Shown one piece after another: positions 9,045 through 19,599 of a DNA stretch of 64,000 nt. The notes below the pieces were generated by a model. It had not been told where the DNA came from. It did not search any database and saw only the letters and a program-made list of their open reading frames with translations. The DNA comes from Psychrobacter sp. GP33 (GTDB lineage: Bacteria; Pseudomonadota; Gammaproteobacteria; Pseudomonadales; Moraxellaceae). The DNA lies in assembly GCF_014119005.1 (NCBI RefSeq), contig NZ_JACGYX010000005.1:1-64000 (forward strand), in the 5' to 3' direction. Within the stretch, counting starts at the first letter, position 1, and the number at the start of each line of letters is the position of its first letter. A program made the translations under genes and the position numbers.

Positions 9045-12000
9045 TTGAAAGATTTACTCGATATCATGCAAAGCCCTACCAGCAATGGTAATCATGAGTT
9101 TGATAGTATCCAAATTACTTTGGCATCGCCTGACGTTATTAAGTCATGGTCGCATGGTGAAGTTAAAAAACCTGAAACCATTAACTACCGTACCTTTAAA
9201 CCTGAGCGCGATGGTCTTTTTTGTGCCAAAATTTTTGGTCCAGTAAAGGATTTTGAATGTCTGTGTGGCAAATATAAGCGTCGTAAGTTCCAAGGCGTTA
9301 TCTGTGAAAAATGTGGCGTTGAAGTCACCACAGCTAAAGTACGCCGTGACCGTATGGGTCATATTGACCTAGCTAGCCCTGTTGCGCATATTTGGTTCTT
9401 AAAATCATTACCAAGCCGCATCGGTTTATTATTAGACATGACGCTTCGTGATATCGAACGCGTCTTATATTTTGAAAGCTATATCGTTACCGAGCCGGGT
9501 CTGACTTCTTTAGAGAAGTACCAACTGCTTGATGATGAAGATTATTTTAAAGCCTTGGAAGAATTTGGTGATGAGTTCGTTGCCAAGATGGGCGCAGAGG
9601 CGATTCAAGATTTATTAAAAGATATCGACTTAGACATCGAAATTGATGATTTGCGTGAAGCGATTCCGCAAACCGGTTCTGAGACGAAGCTTAAGAAAAT
9701 GTCTAAGCGTCTTAAATTATTAGAAGCGTTCCGCGATTCTAATAATAAACCTGAATGGATGGTAATGACCATCTTGCCAGTATTACCACCAGATTTGCGT
9801 CCGCTCGTACCACTAGAAGGTGGTCGTTTTGCGACATCAGATCTAAACGATTTATATCGCCGGGTGATTAACCGTAATAACCGTCTAAAGCGTCTGCTTG
9901 AGCTAAGCGCTCCTGATATCATCGTACGTAACGAAAAACGTATGTTGCAAGAATCAGTAGATGCGTTGTTAGACAACGGTCGTCGCGGTCGTGCGATTAC
10001 TGGTAGTAACAAGCGTCCATTGAAATCTTTGGCTGATATGATCAAAGGTAAACAAGGTCGTTTCCGTCAGAATTTGCTTGGTAAACGTGTTGACTATTCT
10101 GGTCGTTCGGTGATCGTTGTAGGTCCAACCTTACGTCTACATCAGTGTGGTTTACCGAAGAAAATGGCACTTGAGTTATTTAAACCGTTTACTTATAACA
10201 AATTATTGTCTCATGGCTTAGCGACGACGATTAAAGCTGCCAAAAAAATGGTAGAGCGTGAAGAGCCACAAGTGTGGGATATGCTGGCCATGGTTATCCG
10301 TGAGCATCCAGTACTCCTTAACCGTGCGCCGACGCTTCACCGTTTGGGTCTACAAGCATTTGAACCAGTACTTATTGAAGGTAAAGCGATTCAGCTGCAT
10401 CCATTGGTATGTACTGCGTTTAACGCCGACTTTGACGGTGACCAAATGGCAGTACACGTGCCATTGACCTTAGAGGCACAGCTTGAGTCACGTGCGCTAA
10501 TGATGTCGACTAACAATATTTTATCGCCTGCAAATGGTGAGCCGATCATTGTACCGTCACAAGACGTGGTGTTGGGTTTATATTATATCAGTCGCTCATC
10601 AGTGAATGCTAAAGGCGAGGGCATGATTTTTGCCACCGTTAATGAAGCTTTACGTGCAATTGGTTCTAACGACTTACATGTGAATGCGAAGATTAAAGTA
10701 CGTGTGACTGAAACGCATATTGATGACGAAGGCAATCATACTAAAGAGACGAGTATCAAAGATACCGTCGCTGGTCGTTTATTGATTTGGAACATCATGC
10801 CTGATGGTATGGCGTTTGATGAGTGCAACCAAGAGATGACTAAGAAAAATATCTCGCGTCTAATTAACTCTTGCTATCGTAAGATGGGCGTGAAAGACAG
10901 CGTTATGTTTGCTGACCAATTGATGTATCTTGGTTTTGCCCAAGCAACGCTATCTGGTGTATCAATTGGTTTGGATGACATGGTCATTCCGCCATTGAAA
11001 AAACAAATCATCGAAGTAGCCGAAGCTGAAGTACGCGAAATTGAAGATCAGTTCGAGCAAGGCTTTGTGACGGCTGGTGAGCGCTATAATAAAGTGGTTG
11101 ATATCTGGTCACGTACCAATGACAAAGTCGCAAAAGCGATGATGGATAACTTGGCAACAGATAAAGTTATTAATGCGCAAGGTGAGGAAGAAGAGCAGAA
11201 ATCATTCAACTCTATCTTCATCATGTCAGATTCTGGTGCTCGTGGTAGTGCGGCGCAGATTCGTCAGCTTGCAGGTATGCGTGGCTTGATGGCTAAACCG
11301 GATGGCTCAATTATTGAGACCCCGATTAAAGCCAACTTCCGTGAAGGTTTGACCGTACTTCAGTACTTTATTTCAACGCATGGTGCGCGTAAAGGTCTAG
11401 CCGATACCGCATTGAAAACCGCTAACTCAGGTTATTTGACCCGTCGTTTGGTTGATGTGGCGCAGGATTTAGTGATTACTACTGATGACTGTGGTACAGA
11501 TGTTGGTTTGCTTATGACGCCGCACATTCAAGGTGGCGAAATCATTGAGAAGCTTGGTGATCTTGTACTTGGTCGTGTAACCTCACGCGATGTGACTTAT
11601 AACGACAATGCTGAAAAAGTATTGATTCCAGCCGGTACATTGATTGATGAGCATTGGGTTGATACCCTTGACGCTAACGCGATCGATGACATTTGGGTGC
11701 GTTCAGTTATTACCTGTAATGTAGCACATGGTGTATGTGCTCAATGTTATGGTCGTGACTTGGCACGTGGTCATAAAGTCAATATTGGCGAATCTGTTGG
11801 TGTTATGGCAGCTCAGTCAATTGGTGAGCCAGGTACTCAGTTAACCATGCGTACCTTCCACGTGGGTGGGGCAGCAAGCTCGGCGTCTGTGGACAATAGC
11901 ATCTCTGTGCGTAATGCTGGTCAGGCACATTTTGAAAATATGAAAACTGTTGAACACATTGATGGTCACTTGGTTATCGTATCGCGTTCGGCTGAAATTG

Positions 12001-13274
12001 CATTGACTGATGATCTTGGTCGTGAACGTGAGCGCTATAAAGTCCCTTATGGTTCAAGCGTGCTCGTGAAAAATGGCGATCAAGTTGAAGGTGGCCAAAC
12101 CATCGCAAAATGGGATCCGCACACGCATCCAATTATTACAGAATTTGCTGGTAAAGCCCGCTTTAGTGATATCACTGATGGTCTAACAGCAACTGTGAAA
12201 GTTGATGACGCGACTGGTATGAGCTCGTTTGAAATTCTTGCCACACGAGATCGTTCAAGCTCGGCAAAAGACTTACGTCCTGCCATTATCTTGAATACTG
12301 ATGCTGGTAAAGAAGTGGTTTACTTCTTACCTGCTGAAACCATTATTCGCGTTGGCGATGGTGAAGAAGTAGCCGCAGGTTCGATTCTAGGTCGTGTACC
12401 ACAAGCATCATCAGGTACCAAAGATATTACCGGTGGTCTACCACGTGTAGCCGACTTATTTGAAGCACGCCGTCCAAAAGATCATGCCATTATGGCTGAG
12501 ATGACAGGTGTCGTGAGCTTTGGTAAAGAAACTAAAGGTAAGAATCGCTTTATTATTACCAATGAAGATGGCGAGATTCATGAAGAGTTGATTCCAAAAT
12601 GGCGTCAAATCAACGTGTTTGAAAACGAAACTGTAGCACGTGGTGAGGTTATTGCGGATGGTCCACAAAATCCACATGATATCTTACGCCTAAAAGGTCA
12701 AACCGCACTTGCTGACTATATTGTCAACGAAGTTCAAGACGTATATCGCTTGCAGGGCGTAAAAATCAACGATAAGCACATCGAAGTTATCATTCGTCAG
12801 ATGCTGCGTAAAGTTGAGATTACCGATAGCGGTGATTCAAACCACTTTAAAGGCGATCAGGTTGAATATGCTGATATCAAAGCACTGAATGAAAAACTAA
12901 CTGGCGAAGATAAATTCCCAGTCCAGTTTGAACGTCAGCTGTTAGGTATCACCAAAGCCAGCTTGGCAACTGAAAGCTTTATTTCAGCGGCATCATTCCA
13001 AGAAACCACACGTGTACTAACCGCTGCTGCAGTGATGGGCAAGGTGGATGAATTACGTGGTCTGAAAGAAAACGTGGTTGTAGGACGTCTCATTCCGGCA
13101 GGTACTGGTCTGGCTTATCACAAAGCCCGTAAAGAAAAAGCGGAACAGAAACTACTGGATTTAGATATCAACTCAGCATTTGATATGACGACTGCAAGTA
13201 GTGACAGCAAAGACTTTACTAGCTTTGATGAGGCATTTGCTCAAGAGCTTAGCCAAAGTACACCGTCTGAATAA
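9045..13274 (+). CDS. rpoC: DNA-directed RNA polymerase subunit beta'
   Basis: RpoC carries the catalytic magnesium site. The NADFDGD motif is at 460-466, with D462, D464 and D466 as ligands. The first zinc site has C72, C74, C87 and C90; the second zinc site ends in [11 protein letters not shown]. At 1409 residues the length is typical. The start is a TTG at 9045: the translation KDLLDIMQS aligns with the known N terminus, the ribosome binding site CGGAGAAG lies at 9033-9040, and the first in-frame ATG at 9066 would remove conserved residues. E. coli rpoC also avoids ATG and uses GTG. Confidence 0.98.
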   Translation: MKDLLDIMQSPTSNGNHEFDSIQITLASPDVIKSWSHGEVKKPETINYRTFKPERDGLFCAKIFGPVKDFECLCGKYKRRKFQGVICEKCGVEVTTAKVRRDRMGHIDLASPVAHIWFLKSLPSRIGLLLDMTLRDIERVLYFESYIVTEPGLTSLEKYQLLDDEDYFKALEEFGDEFVAKMGAEAIQDLLKDIDLDIEIDDLREAIPQTGSETKLKKMSKRLKLLEAFRDSNNKPEWMVMTILPVLPPDLRPLVPLEGGRFATSDLNDLYRRVINRNNRLKRLLELSAPDIIVRNEKRMLQESVDALLDNGRRGRAITGSNKRPLKSLADMIKGKQGRFRQNLLGKRVDYSGRSVIVVGPTLRLHQCGLPKKMALELFKPFTYNKLLSHGLATTIKAAKKMVEREEPQVWDMLAMVIREHPVLLNRAPTLHRLGLQAFEPVLIEGKAIQLHPLVCTAFNADFDGDQMAVHVPLTLEAQLESRALMMSTNNILSPANGEPIIVPSQDVVLGLYYISRSSVNAKGEGMIFATVNEALRAIGSNDLHVNAKIKVRVTETHIDDEGNHTKETSIKDTVAGRLLIWNIMPDGMAFDECNQEMTKKNISRLINSCYRKMGVKDSVMFADQLMYLGFAQATLSGVSIGLDDMVIPPLKKQIIEVAEAEVREIEDQFEQGFVTAGERYNKVVDIWSRTNDKVAKAMMDNLATDKVINAQGEEEEQKSFNSIFIMSDSGARGSAAQIRQLAGMRGLMAKPDGSIIETPIKANFREGLTVLQYFISTHGARKGLADTALKTANSGYLTRRLVDVAQDLVITTDDCGTDVGLLMTPHIQGGEIIEKLGDLVLGRVTSRDVTYNDNAEKVLIPAGTLIDEHWVDTLDANAIDDIWVRSVITCNVAHGVCAQCYGRDLARGHKVNIGESVGVMAAQSIGEPGTQLTMRTFHVGGAASSASVDNSISVRNAGQAHFENMKTVEHIDGHLVIVSRSAEIALTDDLGRERERYKVPYGSSVLVKNGDQVEGGQTIAKWDPHTHPIITEFAGKARFSDITDGLTATVKVDDATGMSSFEILATRDRSSSAKDLRPAIILNTDAGKEVVYFLPAETIIRVGDGEEVAAGSILGRVPQASSGTKDITGGLPRVADLFEARRPKDHAIMAEMTGVVSFGKETKGKNRFIITNEDGEIHEELIPKWRQINVFENETVARGEVIADGPQNPHDILRLKGQTALADYIVNEVQDVYRLQGVKINDKHIEVIIRQMLRKVEITDSGDSNHFKGDQVEYADIKALNEKLTGEDKFPVQFERQLLGITKASLATESFISAASFQETTRVLTAAAVMGKVDELRGLKENVVVGRLIPAGTGLAYHKARKEKAEQKLLDLDINSAFDMTTASSDSKDFTSFDEAFAQELSQSTPSE

Positions 13275-13323
13275 GGGTAATAAAATTATTGACAAGTTGC
13301 TATAGAAATTTTTAATGCTAGTT

Positions 13324-13351
13324 AAAAAGCCAGCCATGTTGCTGGCTTTTT
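13324..13351 (+). terminator. Rho-independent terminator of rpoBC
   Basis: AAAAAGCCAGC (13324-13334) and GCTGGCTTTTT (13341-13351) form a perfect 11-bp stem with a 6-base loop and a T-run. Confidence 0.93.
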
Positions 13352-13595
13352 CGTACCTGATAGTAATGGCAGTGTCGGTAAATAGTCTAATGACTAATTC
13401 TTTTATTCAATTGAATCTCTAAATTGTAATCTAATTTATACTAAGGTCTAGAGCATGTAATTTTTTAACGCGAGCTATCATTAATGATTATTAAATTGTT
13501 AAGTTTATAGAAACGTCGTTGATAAAAAGAGATAATGATGAAAACTAACAGTTGCTCTGGTGTTTATAGCGATTGGATAATTGTTAAAGACGCAA

Positions 13596-13632
13596 TAAAA
13601 AATCCTGTTCAGTGAACACTGAGCAGGATTCT
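13596..13632 (-). terminator. Rho-independent terminator of ponA
   Basis: The arms 13601-13613 and 13618-13630 pair over 13 positions with one G-U and a 4-base loop. Read on the minus strand the stem ends in a run of six Ts, so it serves ponA. Confidence 0.88.
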
Positions 13633-13686
13633 TCATCAATAATTTTCTATAGCATAAAATAGGTTAAAAAATTAGTGTTTTACGAT

Positions 13687-16368
13687 TTATTCAGCAAGTG
13701 CTGGCATACGGTCAGTCGGCATTACTTTTAATGGCACTTGACCTTGATTGCTATTGTCTTTATTACGCGTAGGCGATGCCAATCGTTTATTATCAATACC
13801 TTCAAAGTTGTCGCCTAACACTAACTCAGGTTCTGGCTGCTTACGCTGCTGTTTTTTCGGTGTAACCGGTTTCACGCTATCTCCAGTTTCCATATCAGTG
13901 TCTTCTTCGCTAGTAACAATACCATCATCGGTCATCTCAATAATACGGTTTTTTTGCTTTTTTGATTTTGAGCGATTATTAATTGATACCCATTGATGAG
14001 GAACGCCTTTTAGTTGCGCACCCATAAAATCCATCCAAACTGGTAAGGCAGCGACACCGCCATATTCACGGCGACCTAAAGTTTCTGGCTGATCAAAACC
14101 CATCCATACGATAGTAGCATTGGTAGGGTGAAATCCAGCAAACCAAGCATCTTTAGCTTCGTTGGTTGTTCCTGTTTTACCGGCAATATCACTGCGCCCT
14201 AACGCTCGTGCCCTTACCGCTGTACCGTGCTGAACCACATCACGTAAAATATCTGCCATTTCATAGGCGACACGAGGTTTTAAAATACGAGGCGCTTGGG
14301 TGGCATGTACATACTGAACAACAGGCGCTTGTAGGCGATCGGCAGCTGGACTGGCATTGTAAGTGCTCAGTGTTAATGCTTTAAGATATTCGGCTTTATC
14401 TTGGTCTTCTTGCTTCACTTTATCTGTGCTAGAGATTTTATCTTTTTTATCTTTATCTTTAGATTTTTTATCGTCGTTAGCGGGTTTACTCTGTGCTTCA
14501 AGCAGCTTTTTATTAAGCTCGCCTACTTGTTCATTAAAGCATACCGCACAGGCTTGCTGAGGATTGGCTTGGAACAATAGCTTATTATCGTAATTGTAAA
14601 TTTGTTCAATAAAATAGGGCTGAATGCGATGTCCGCCGTTAGCAAAAGTAGAATAAGCAGTTGCCATTTGTAAAGGCGTTGCTTGTCCTGCGCCAAGTGC
14701 TAAGGATAGGGTCGTAGGCAGCTTTTCTTTATCCAAACCAAATTGATCAAGTAAACTCAAGGTATCTGAAATACCAATGGCTTGTAGAAGACGAATGGAG
14801 ACCAGGTTGCGCGATAAATACAAACCACGTCGTAAAGAGATGTCTCCAAGAAAACGTCCATCGGAGTTTTTAGGTTTCCAGTCGCCTACTTGAATGGGTC
14901 GGTCAGAAACAATACTGTCGGGTCGATAGCCTTTTTCTAATGCTGCTGTATAGACCAGTGGCTTAATGGTAGAACCCGGTTGCCGCCATCCTTGAAGTGC
15001 GCGGTTGAATTTACTATGATTAAAATCAAAGCCACCGACTAAGGCTCTAACTGCGCCATTATCAGGATTTAAGGATACCAGGCTACCCTGTACATGGGGT
15101 ACTTGCGCCAATTTCCAGTTGCCGTTCTCGGTTTTGACTAAACGTATAATGTCATTTTTACTAACAATCTGCGCCGCATTACCCGGGTAATTACCAATAC
15201 GGTCGGCTGAAAAATGCTTGCGCGCCCAGCTCATGCCTGACCATTGCACTGTGACATTTTCACCAGACGGTATGGTCGCTTCAAAGCTGCGTGAACTGAC
15301 TTTGGTGACTTTGGCAGGAATCATGTTGCCATAAGGTCGGAACTTTTCTAATGGTTCATCATTGGCTTCTGCGCCGCGCCAGCCATGACGATGATCATAC
15401 GCTAACAGACCTTTTAGCACCGCAGTTTCAGCGTCGATCTGAGCTTTGCTATCGACCGTCAACCTAACACGCCAGCCACCATTAACAACTTGCTCACCAT
15501 AACGATTCACTAAAGCGTAGCGCGTCATTTCTGCCAAATAGGGCATATTAACATCAAGCTTTTCTTTATAAAGATTCAGACCAATAGGCGCGCGAATAGC
15601 AGCATCATGCTGAGCTTGACTGATGTAGCCCAACTCATGCATTCGTCCAATAATCCAATTACGCCGTATTAAAGCGCGACTTGGATTGGCAACAGGATTA
15701 TATTTAGAAGGCGCTTTGGGCAAGCCTGCGAGCATTGCCATTTCAGCAATAGTCAGTCTATCTAGCGATTTACTGTAGTATTTTTTAGCGGCAGCGCGAA
15801 TACCGTACGCCCCTTCACCCAAATAAATTTTATTAACATATAATGTTAAAATTTCATTCTTACTCAGCTCATCTTCCATTTTTCGGGCGACAAACAGCTC
15901 AGTGAGCTTGCGATTTAATGTACGCTCAGAGCTTAAAAAGTAGTTTTTTGCAACCTGCATGGTGATAGTAGAGCCGCCAGTTTGCCCTTCGTCTTCTGTT
16001 ACGACCTCTGTTACGGCACGACCAAGACCTTTAATACTGATACCACTATGCTGGAAGAAAGAGGCGTCTTCAGCCGCCAAAAATGCATGAGTAAGGTCTT
16101 CAGGAATTTGCTCAAAGGTAACAGGAAGCGATAAACGGTTGCCATATTGGCCAATTAGCTTATTATCACTACTGTAAATCTGTAAGGGCATCTCTAGACT
16201 TGCTGTTTTAATCTCTTGAATACTAGGAAGTGTTGGCGATAAATACATCGCCATGCCATAAAAACCAATGGGTACAGCAAGAGCTAATATCACTGCCAAC
16301 GCCAAAAAGGCAATAAATAGCCCCACTAAGAAGTGAACCAGACGAGCGGTAACAATGTTTTTGGTCAT
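13687..16368 (-). CDS. ponA: Penicillin-binding protein 1A (bifunctional)
   Basis: This inner-membrane enzyme polymerises lipid II and crosslinks peptidoglycan. The 893-residue protein has one N-terminal membrane segment (about 11-41), a GT51 transglycosylase domain with catalytic E100 in AAEDASFF and the motif GGSTITMQ, an OB-like insert, and a transpeptidase domain with S466-T-I-K469, SRN and KTGT. A Lys/Asp-rich insert lies before the KTG box, and the C-terminal tail is polar with Gln/Lys clusters. It is divergent from pilM, the arrangement known in Pseudomonas and Acinetobacter. Confidence 0.97.
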   Translation of the reverse strand: MTKNIVTARLVHFLVGLFIAFLALAVILALAVPIGFYGMAMYLSPTLPSIQEIKTASLEMPLQIYSSDNKLIGQYGNRLSLPVTFEQIPEDLTHAFLAAEDASFFQHSGISIKGLGRAVTEVVTEDEGQTGGSTITMQVAKNYFLSSERTLNRKLTELFVARKMEDELSKNEILTLYVNKIYLGEGAYGIRAAAKKYYSKSLDRLTIAEMAMLAGLPKAPSKYNPVANPSRALIRRNWIIGRMHELGYISQAQHDAAIRAPIGLNLYKEKLDVNMPYLAEMTRYALVNRYGEQVVNGGWRVRLTVDSKAQIDAETAVLKGLLAYDHRHGWRGAEANDEPLEKFRPYGNMIPAKVTKVSSRSFEATIPSGENVTVQWSGMSWARKHFSADRIGNYPGNAAQIVSKNDIIRLVKTENGNWKLAQVPHVQGSLVSLNPDNGAVRALVGGFDFNHSKFNRALQGWRQPGSTIKPLVYTAALEKGYRPDSIVSDRPIQVGDWKPKNSDGRFLGDISLRRGLYLSRNLVSIRLLQAIGISDTLSLLDQFGLDKEKLPTTLSLALGAGQATPLQMATAYSTFANGGHRIQPYFIEQIYNYDNKLLFQANPQQACAVCFNEQVGELNKKLLEAQSKPANDDKKSKDKDKKDKISSTDKVKQEDQDKAEYLKALTLSTYNASPAADRLQAPVVQYVHATQAPRILKPRVAYEMADILRDVVQHGTAVRARALGRSDIAGKTGTTNEAKDAWFAGFHPTNATIVWMGFDQPETLGRREYGGVAALPVWMDFMGAQLKGVPHQWVSINNRSKSKKQKNRIIEMTDDGIVTSEEDTDMETGDSVKPVTPKKQQRKQPEPELVLGDNFEGIDNKRLASPTRNKDNSNQGQVPLKVMPTDRMPALAE

Positions 16369-16401
16369 AATTAGACTTATCGGTTAAAATTTGCAACAAA
16401 T

Positions 16402-16414
16402 GGTATATTATACC
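16402..16414. promoter_or_regulatory. Palindromic -10 region upstream of ponA
   Basis: GGTATATTATACC is a perfect 13-base palindrome 34 bases before ponA. On the minus strand it contains TATAAT (16405-16410), a consensus -10 box. No convincing -35 box was found, so promoter use is tentative. Confidence 0.4.
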
Positions 16415-16563
16415 TTGAACAAAACAAGCAGTTGATACTAAAAGTGTAATTTCTATATATAACATTTTTAAATCAGGGATTAAGCGTGTTGAGTAATATA
16501 TTATATTTATATAATGTTGCAAATTGTTACTACAGTATGTCATCAATATAAAGGATAGAGGTT

Positions 16564-17619
16564 GTGAGGATATTTTCTCCAAGAAGTCGACATTTAGTTG
16601 GGGTAGATATCTGCGCCACCTCAGTAAAAATAGTTGATATACAACGTCAACAAGGAATGTTTCACTTAAAGTCCTATGGTATCGAAAGCTTACCGTTAGG
16701 GGCAGTAGTGGATAAACTGATTGTAGATGCAGAAGCGATTGGCGATGCTATTGCTAGAGTGGCGCGTCGTTGTCATGTTAATGGCTATGATGCTGCTACT
16801 GCAGTCTCGGGTACAGCCGTGATTACTAAAATTATTGATATGGACATGCTATTGACCGACGTTGAGCGTGAGGCTCAAATTCGCTTAGATGCTGAGCAGT
16901 ATATTCCTTATCCTCTAGAAGACGTCAATCTTGATTTTGAGGTCTTAGGTCCTTCGTTACTAGATGAAAACCTAGTGCAGGTTCTACTTGCCGCTTCACG
17001 CTCAGAGAATGTTGATCAGCGTGTTGATGCACTGACCTTTGGTGGACTAAAAACTAAGGTAATGGATATTGAGTCGCATGCGGTTGAGCGCGCCTTTGGA
17101 TTGATGGTTGATAACTTAAGCAGTCTGCCAGAATTAGTTGCGCTGGTTGATATTGGTCATCATCAAACGACGCTGTATATTGCTAGAAATGGTGAGTTTA
17201 TCTACAGTCGCGAACAACTTTTTGGCGGTATACAGCTGACTGAAGCGATTCAAAACCGTTATGGATTGTCTTTTGAAGAAGCAACTATAAATAAGCGCGA
17301 GCACACTTTACCAGATGATTATTACCCAGAGATATTAATCCCTTTTATGGAAAGTGCGATTCAGCAAATTACCCGCTCATTACAATTTTATTTTTCATCC
17401 AGTCCTTATGACAGTATTGATCATGTCGTGCTTGCCGGTGGTAGTAGTTCTATTCCCGGTCTTGCAGGGCTGGTTCAGCAGAAATTGCGAGTGCCGGTTA
17501 CCGTAGCCAATCCGTTTATTAATATGACCATTGATCCTTATATCAACAATGAGCAGTTGGCAATTGATGCCCCAAGCTTAATTGCAGCTTGTGGTTTGGC
17601 TTTAAGGAGCTTTGATTAA
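16564..17619 (+). CDS. pilM: Type IV pilus assembly protein PilM
   Basis: PilM is an actin-like cytoplasmic ATPase fold protein that binds the PilN N terminus in the alignment subcomplex. The 351-residue protein shows the first phosphate loop VGVDICATSVKIVD (about 13-26), a second LVDIGHHQTTLYI and the adenosine motif LAGGSSSIPGL. The start is a GTG with GGATAGAGG upstream. The stop overlaps the pilN ATG by one base. It opens the pilMNOPQ operon. Confidence 0.96.
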   Translation: MRIFSPRSRHLVGVDICATSVKIVDIQRQQGMFHLKSYGIESLPLGAVVDKLIVDAEAIGDAIARVARRCHVNGYDAATAVSGTAVITKIIDMDMLLTDVEREAQIRLDAEQYIPYPLEDVNLDFEVLGPSLLDENLVQVLLAASRSENVDQRVDALTFGGLKTKVMDIESHAVERAFGLMVDNLSSLPELVALVDIGHHQTTLYIARNGEFIYSREQLFGGIQLTEAIQNRYGLSFEEATINKREHTLPDDYYPEILIPFMESAIQQITRSLQFYFSSSPYDSIDHVVLAGGSSSIPGLAGLVQQKLRVPVTVANPFINMTIDPYINNEQLAIDAPSLIAACGLALRSFD

Positions 17620-18296
17620 TGGCTCGTATTAACCTACTGCCTTGGCGGCAAGAAGAACGTGAACGCCGTAATAAAGAATTCATGGCTATAGTAATCGCAA
17701 CTACTTTACTTGCGTTATTAGCAGCATTTGCGACATGGAGTTATTTTAGTAATCAGCTCGATGAACAGCTAGATGCTAATGCCCTTATCGAGCAAGAGAA
17801 TAGTCGATTAGATGCTGCGTTAACAGAAATTGATACCTTAGAGCAACGCCGTGAAGATATCATAGCACGCATGCAGGTGATTCAGGATTTGCAAGGTCGT
17901 CGTCCAGTGCCTGTACGGTTATGGGATGATATCGCTAATGCCATTCCGCCTGCCTTATATTTAACTAGTTTAAAGCGCGAAGGGGATTTAATCACTTTGA
18001 TTGGATTTGCAGATAATCCAAATGTGGTATCTAGCTTAATTCGTAGTTTAGACAACAGTGAGTGGATGGGTAATTCAGCGGTGCGAAATATTCAGCAAAA
18101 CATTACCGCTTATGAGGCAGCGCCGACACTGAGTACAACAGTGACAACGGGAGAGCAGCCACGCCCAGTGTACCCAGAAGACAGTTATGTTCAATTCGAA
18201 ATCACCACTCAAGTGCAACTAGACACGGATAAGACAGTGACCGATGCGGCTGGGGCATTACCCGCACCTACGCCTGAGTCTGGAGAAGGGTCATGA
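17619..18296 (+). CDS. pilN: Type IV pilus inner-membrane protein PilN
   Basis: PilN links cytoplasmic PilM to periplasmic PilO. The 225-residue protein starts with the conserved MARINLLPWRQEE peptide that binds PilM, has one membrane segment at about 22-44, a periplasmic coiled coil (45-90) and a ferredoxin-like domain. The C-terminal tail is Pro/Thr-rich. It overlaps pilO by four bases (ATGA). Confidence 0.96.
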   Translation: MARINLLPWRQEERERRNKEFMAIVIATTLLALLAAFATWSYFSNQLDEQLDANALIEQENSRLDAALTEIDTLEQRREDIIARMQVIQDLQGRRPVPVRLWDDIANAIPPALYLTSLKREGDLITLIGFADNPNVVSSLIRSLDNSEWMGNSAVRNIQQNITAYEAAPTLSTTVTTGEQPRPVYPEDSYVQFEITTQVQLDTDKTVTDAAGALPAPTPESGEGS

Positions 18297-19024
18297 AACT
18301 TATCCGCAAAAAGATTTTACTAAAAAAGAAAAAAATAGCAACGCCTAAAAAATCCTTTAATTTTAATGAGTTTCGTCGTAGTTTTGAGTCATTAGATACT
18401 GAAAACTATGGCAGCTGGCCGGTGTCGGTTAAAGTGACCGTGCTATTTTTCATTGTGGCATTGATAGCTGCTTTATCTTGGGCACTGCCAATCAGCAGTA
18501 AGCTGGATGAAATTGCCGCGGCTGAAAGTGAACAACAAACCCTACTGACCACTTATCGCGAAAAAGAATCCAAAGCCCGCCATCTTAATGCCTATAAAAC
18601 TCAAGTAATGCAAATGGAAACAGAGTTCACCACTCTGCTCGATCAGCTGCCCAAAGAGACTCGAGTATCAGAGCTGTTAGAAGGTATCAATATGACCGGC
18701 GTTGGCAGTAATATTCGCTTTCAGGATATCTCAGTTGAGCCGGAGATTGAGCAAGAGTTCTTTATTGAACAGCCCATTCGTATTGCTGCCTTGGGTGAGT
18801 ATCATCAATTTGGGAGCTTTATCAGTGGTCTTGCCGCCTTGCCGCGTATTTTTACCATGCATGATTTTGAAGTGACTAATCCGCAGCCAACATTAGATAA
18901 GCTGCCAGAACTAAATTTAATTCTCCAAGCCAAAACGTATCGTTCAAAAGAAATCACGGCTGAAAGTACGGCTGTTGAAGAGGGTGCTCCTTCAGTCAAT
19001 GATGATAGCGCAGGGGGTAACTAA
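18293..19024 (+). CDS. pilO: Type IV pilus inner-membrane protein PilO
   Basis: PilO forms heterodimers with PilN in the alignment complex. The 243-residue protein has a very basic N terminus (KKILLKKKKI), one membrane segment at about 50-66, a coiled coil and a ferredoxin-like domain. The lysine-rich start is longer than usual. The start overlaps the pilN stop, and the stop overlaps the pilP start by one base. Confidence 0.95.
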   Translation: MKLIRKKILLKKKKIATPKKSFNFNEFRRSFESLDTENYGSWPVSVKVTVLFFIVALIAALSWALPISSKLDEIAAAESEQQTLLTTYREKESKARHLNAYKTQVMQMETEFTTLLDQLPKETRVSELLEGINMTGVGSNIRFQDISVEPEIEQEFFIEQPIRIAALGEYHQFGSFISGLAALPRIFTMHDFEVTNPQPTLDKLPELNLILQAKTYRSKEITAESTAVEEGAPSVNDDSAGGN

Positions 19025-19572
19025 TGCGTATTTCTTCACTTATAATTACCAAACTGCCAGCGGTGTTGATGCTAAGTGTTTCTGCATTATGGTTGACCGG
19101 TTGTAATGATCGCATCGGCATAGCAGAGCAGGCAATGTACGATATTCGCAATGAGCCGGCGCAACCAATTGAGATGCCACCGCAGGCAAAATTGATAGAA
19201 GATTTTGTTTATAGTGCCAGCCTTTTGCGCAGTCCTTTTTTACCGCCCAGTTTGGTCAGTGTCCAAGCACCTGAAGCTTCTTTTGAGGGTGTTCGTCCGG
19301 ACATTAATCGTACTAAAGACCCGCTTGAGCAGTATGAAATTGCGCAGTTGACATTCCGTGGTCAAGTGATATCGCCGGAAGGTAAGCAATATGCGTTGGT
19401 ACAACGTCCTGATGGTTCAGTCGCCAGTGTGCAAGTAGGTGACTATCTTGGTTTGAATGATGGTCGTATCGTTGAAATCACGCCAACTCAGATTAATTTG
19501 ATTGAAATTGTGCCAGACAGCCGCGCTGGGTTTATTGAAAGACCGCAGTCGCTGGTTTCTCCTATTAGCTAA
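19024..19572 (+). CDS. pilP: Type IV pilus lipoprotein PilP
   Basis: PilP is an inner-membrane lipoprotein joining PilNO to the secretin PilQ. The 182-residue protein has a signal peptide with lipobox LTGC (C27), a flexible linker, and a C-terminal beta domain with LTFRGQVISPEGKQYALVQ and VQVGDYLG. It overlaps pilO by one base and is followed 27 bases later by pilQ. Confidence 0.95.
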   Translation: MRISSLIITKLPAVLMLSVSALWLTGCNDRIGIAEQAMYDIRNEPAQPIEMPPQAKLIEDFVYSASLLRSPFLPPSLVSVQAPEASFEGVRPDINRTKDPLEQYEIAQLTFRGQVISPEGKQYALVQRPDGSVASVQVGDYLGLNDGRIVEITPTQINLIEIVPDSRAGFIERPQSLVSPIS

Positions 19573-19599
19573 GTTGGCAGAATTTTTGAGGAATAAGTA

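Larger units (their letters stand above)
13275..13686. other. Intergenic region between rpoC and ponA
   Basis: This 412-base stretch separates two convergent genes. It contains the rpoC terminator and, near the other end, the ponA terminator. The roughly 245 bases between them show no gene or clear signal. Confidence 0.6.

Noticed and set aside
9605..10045. 146-codon open frame opposite rpoC
   Set aside because: Antisense to conserved beta' sequence, no start signal.
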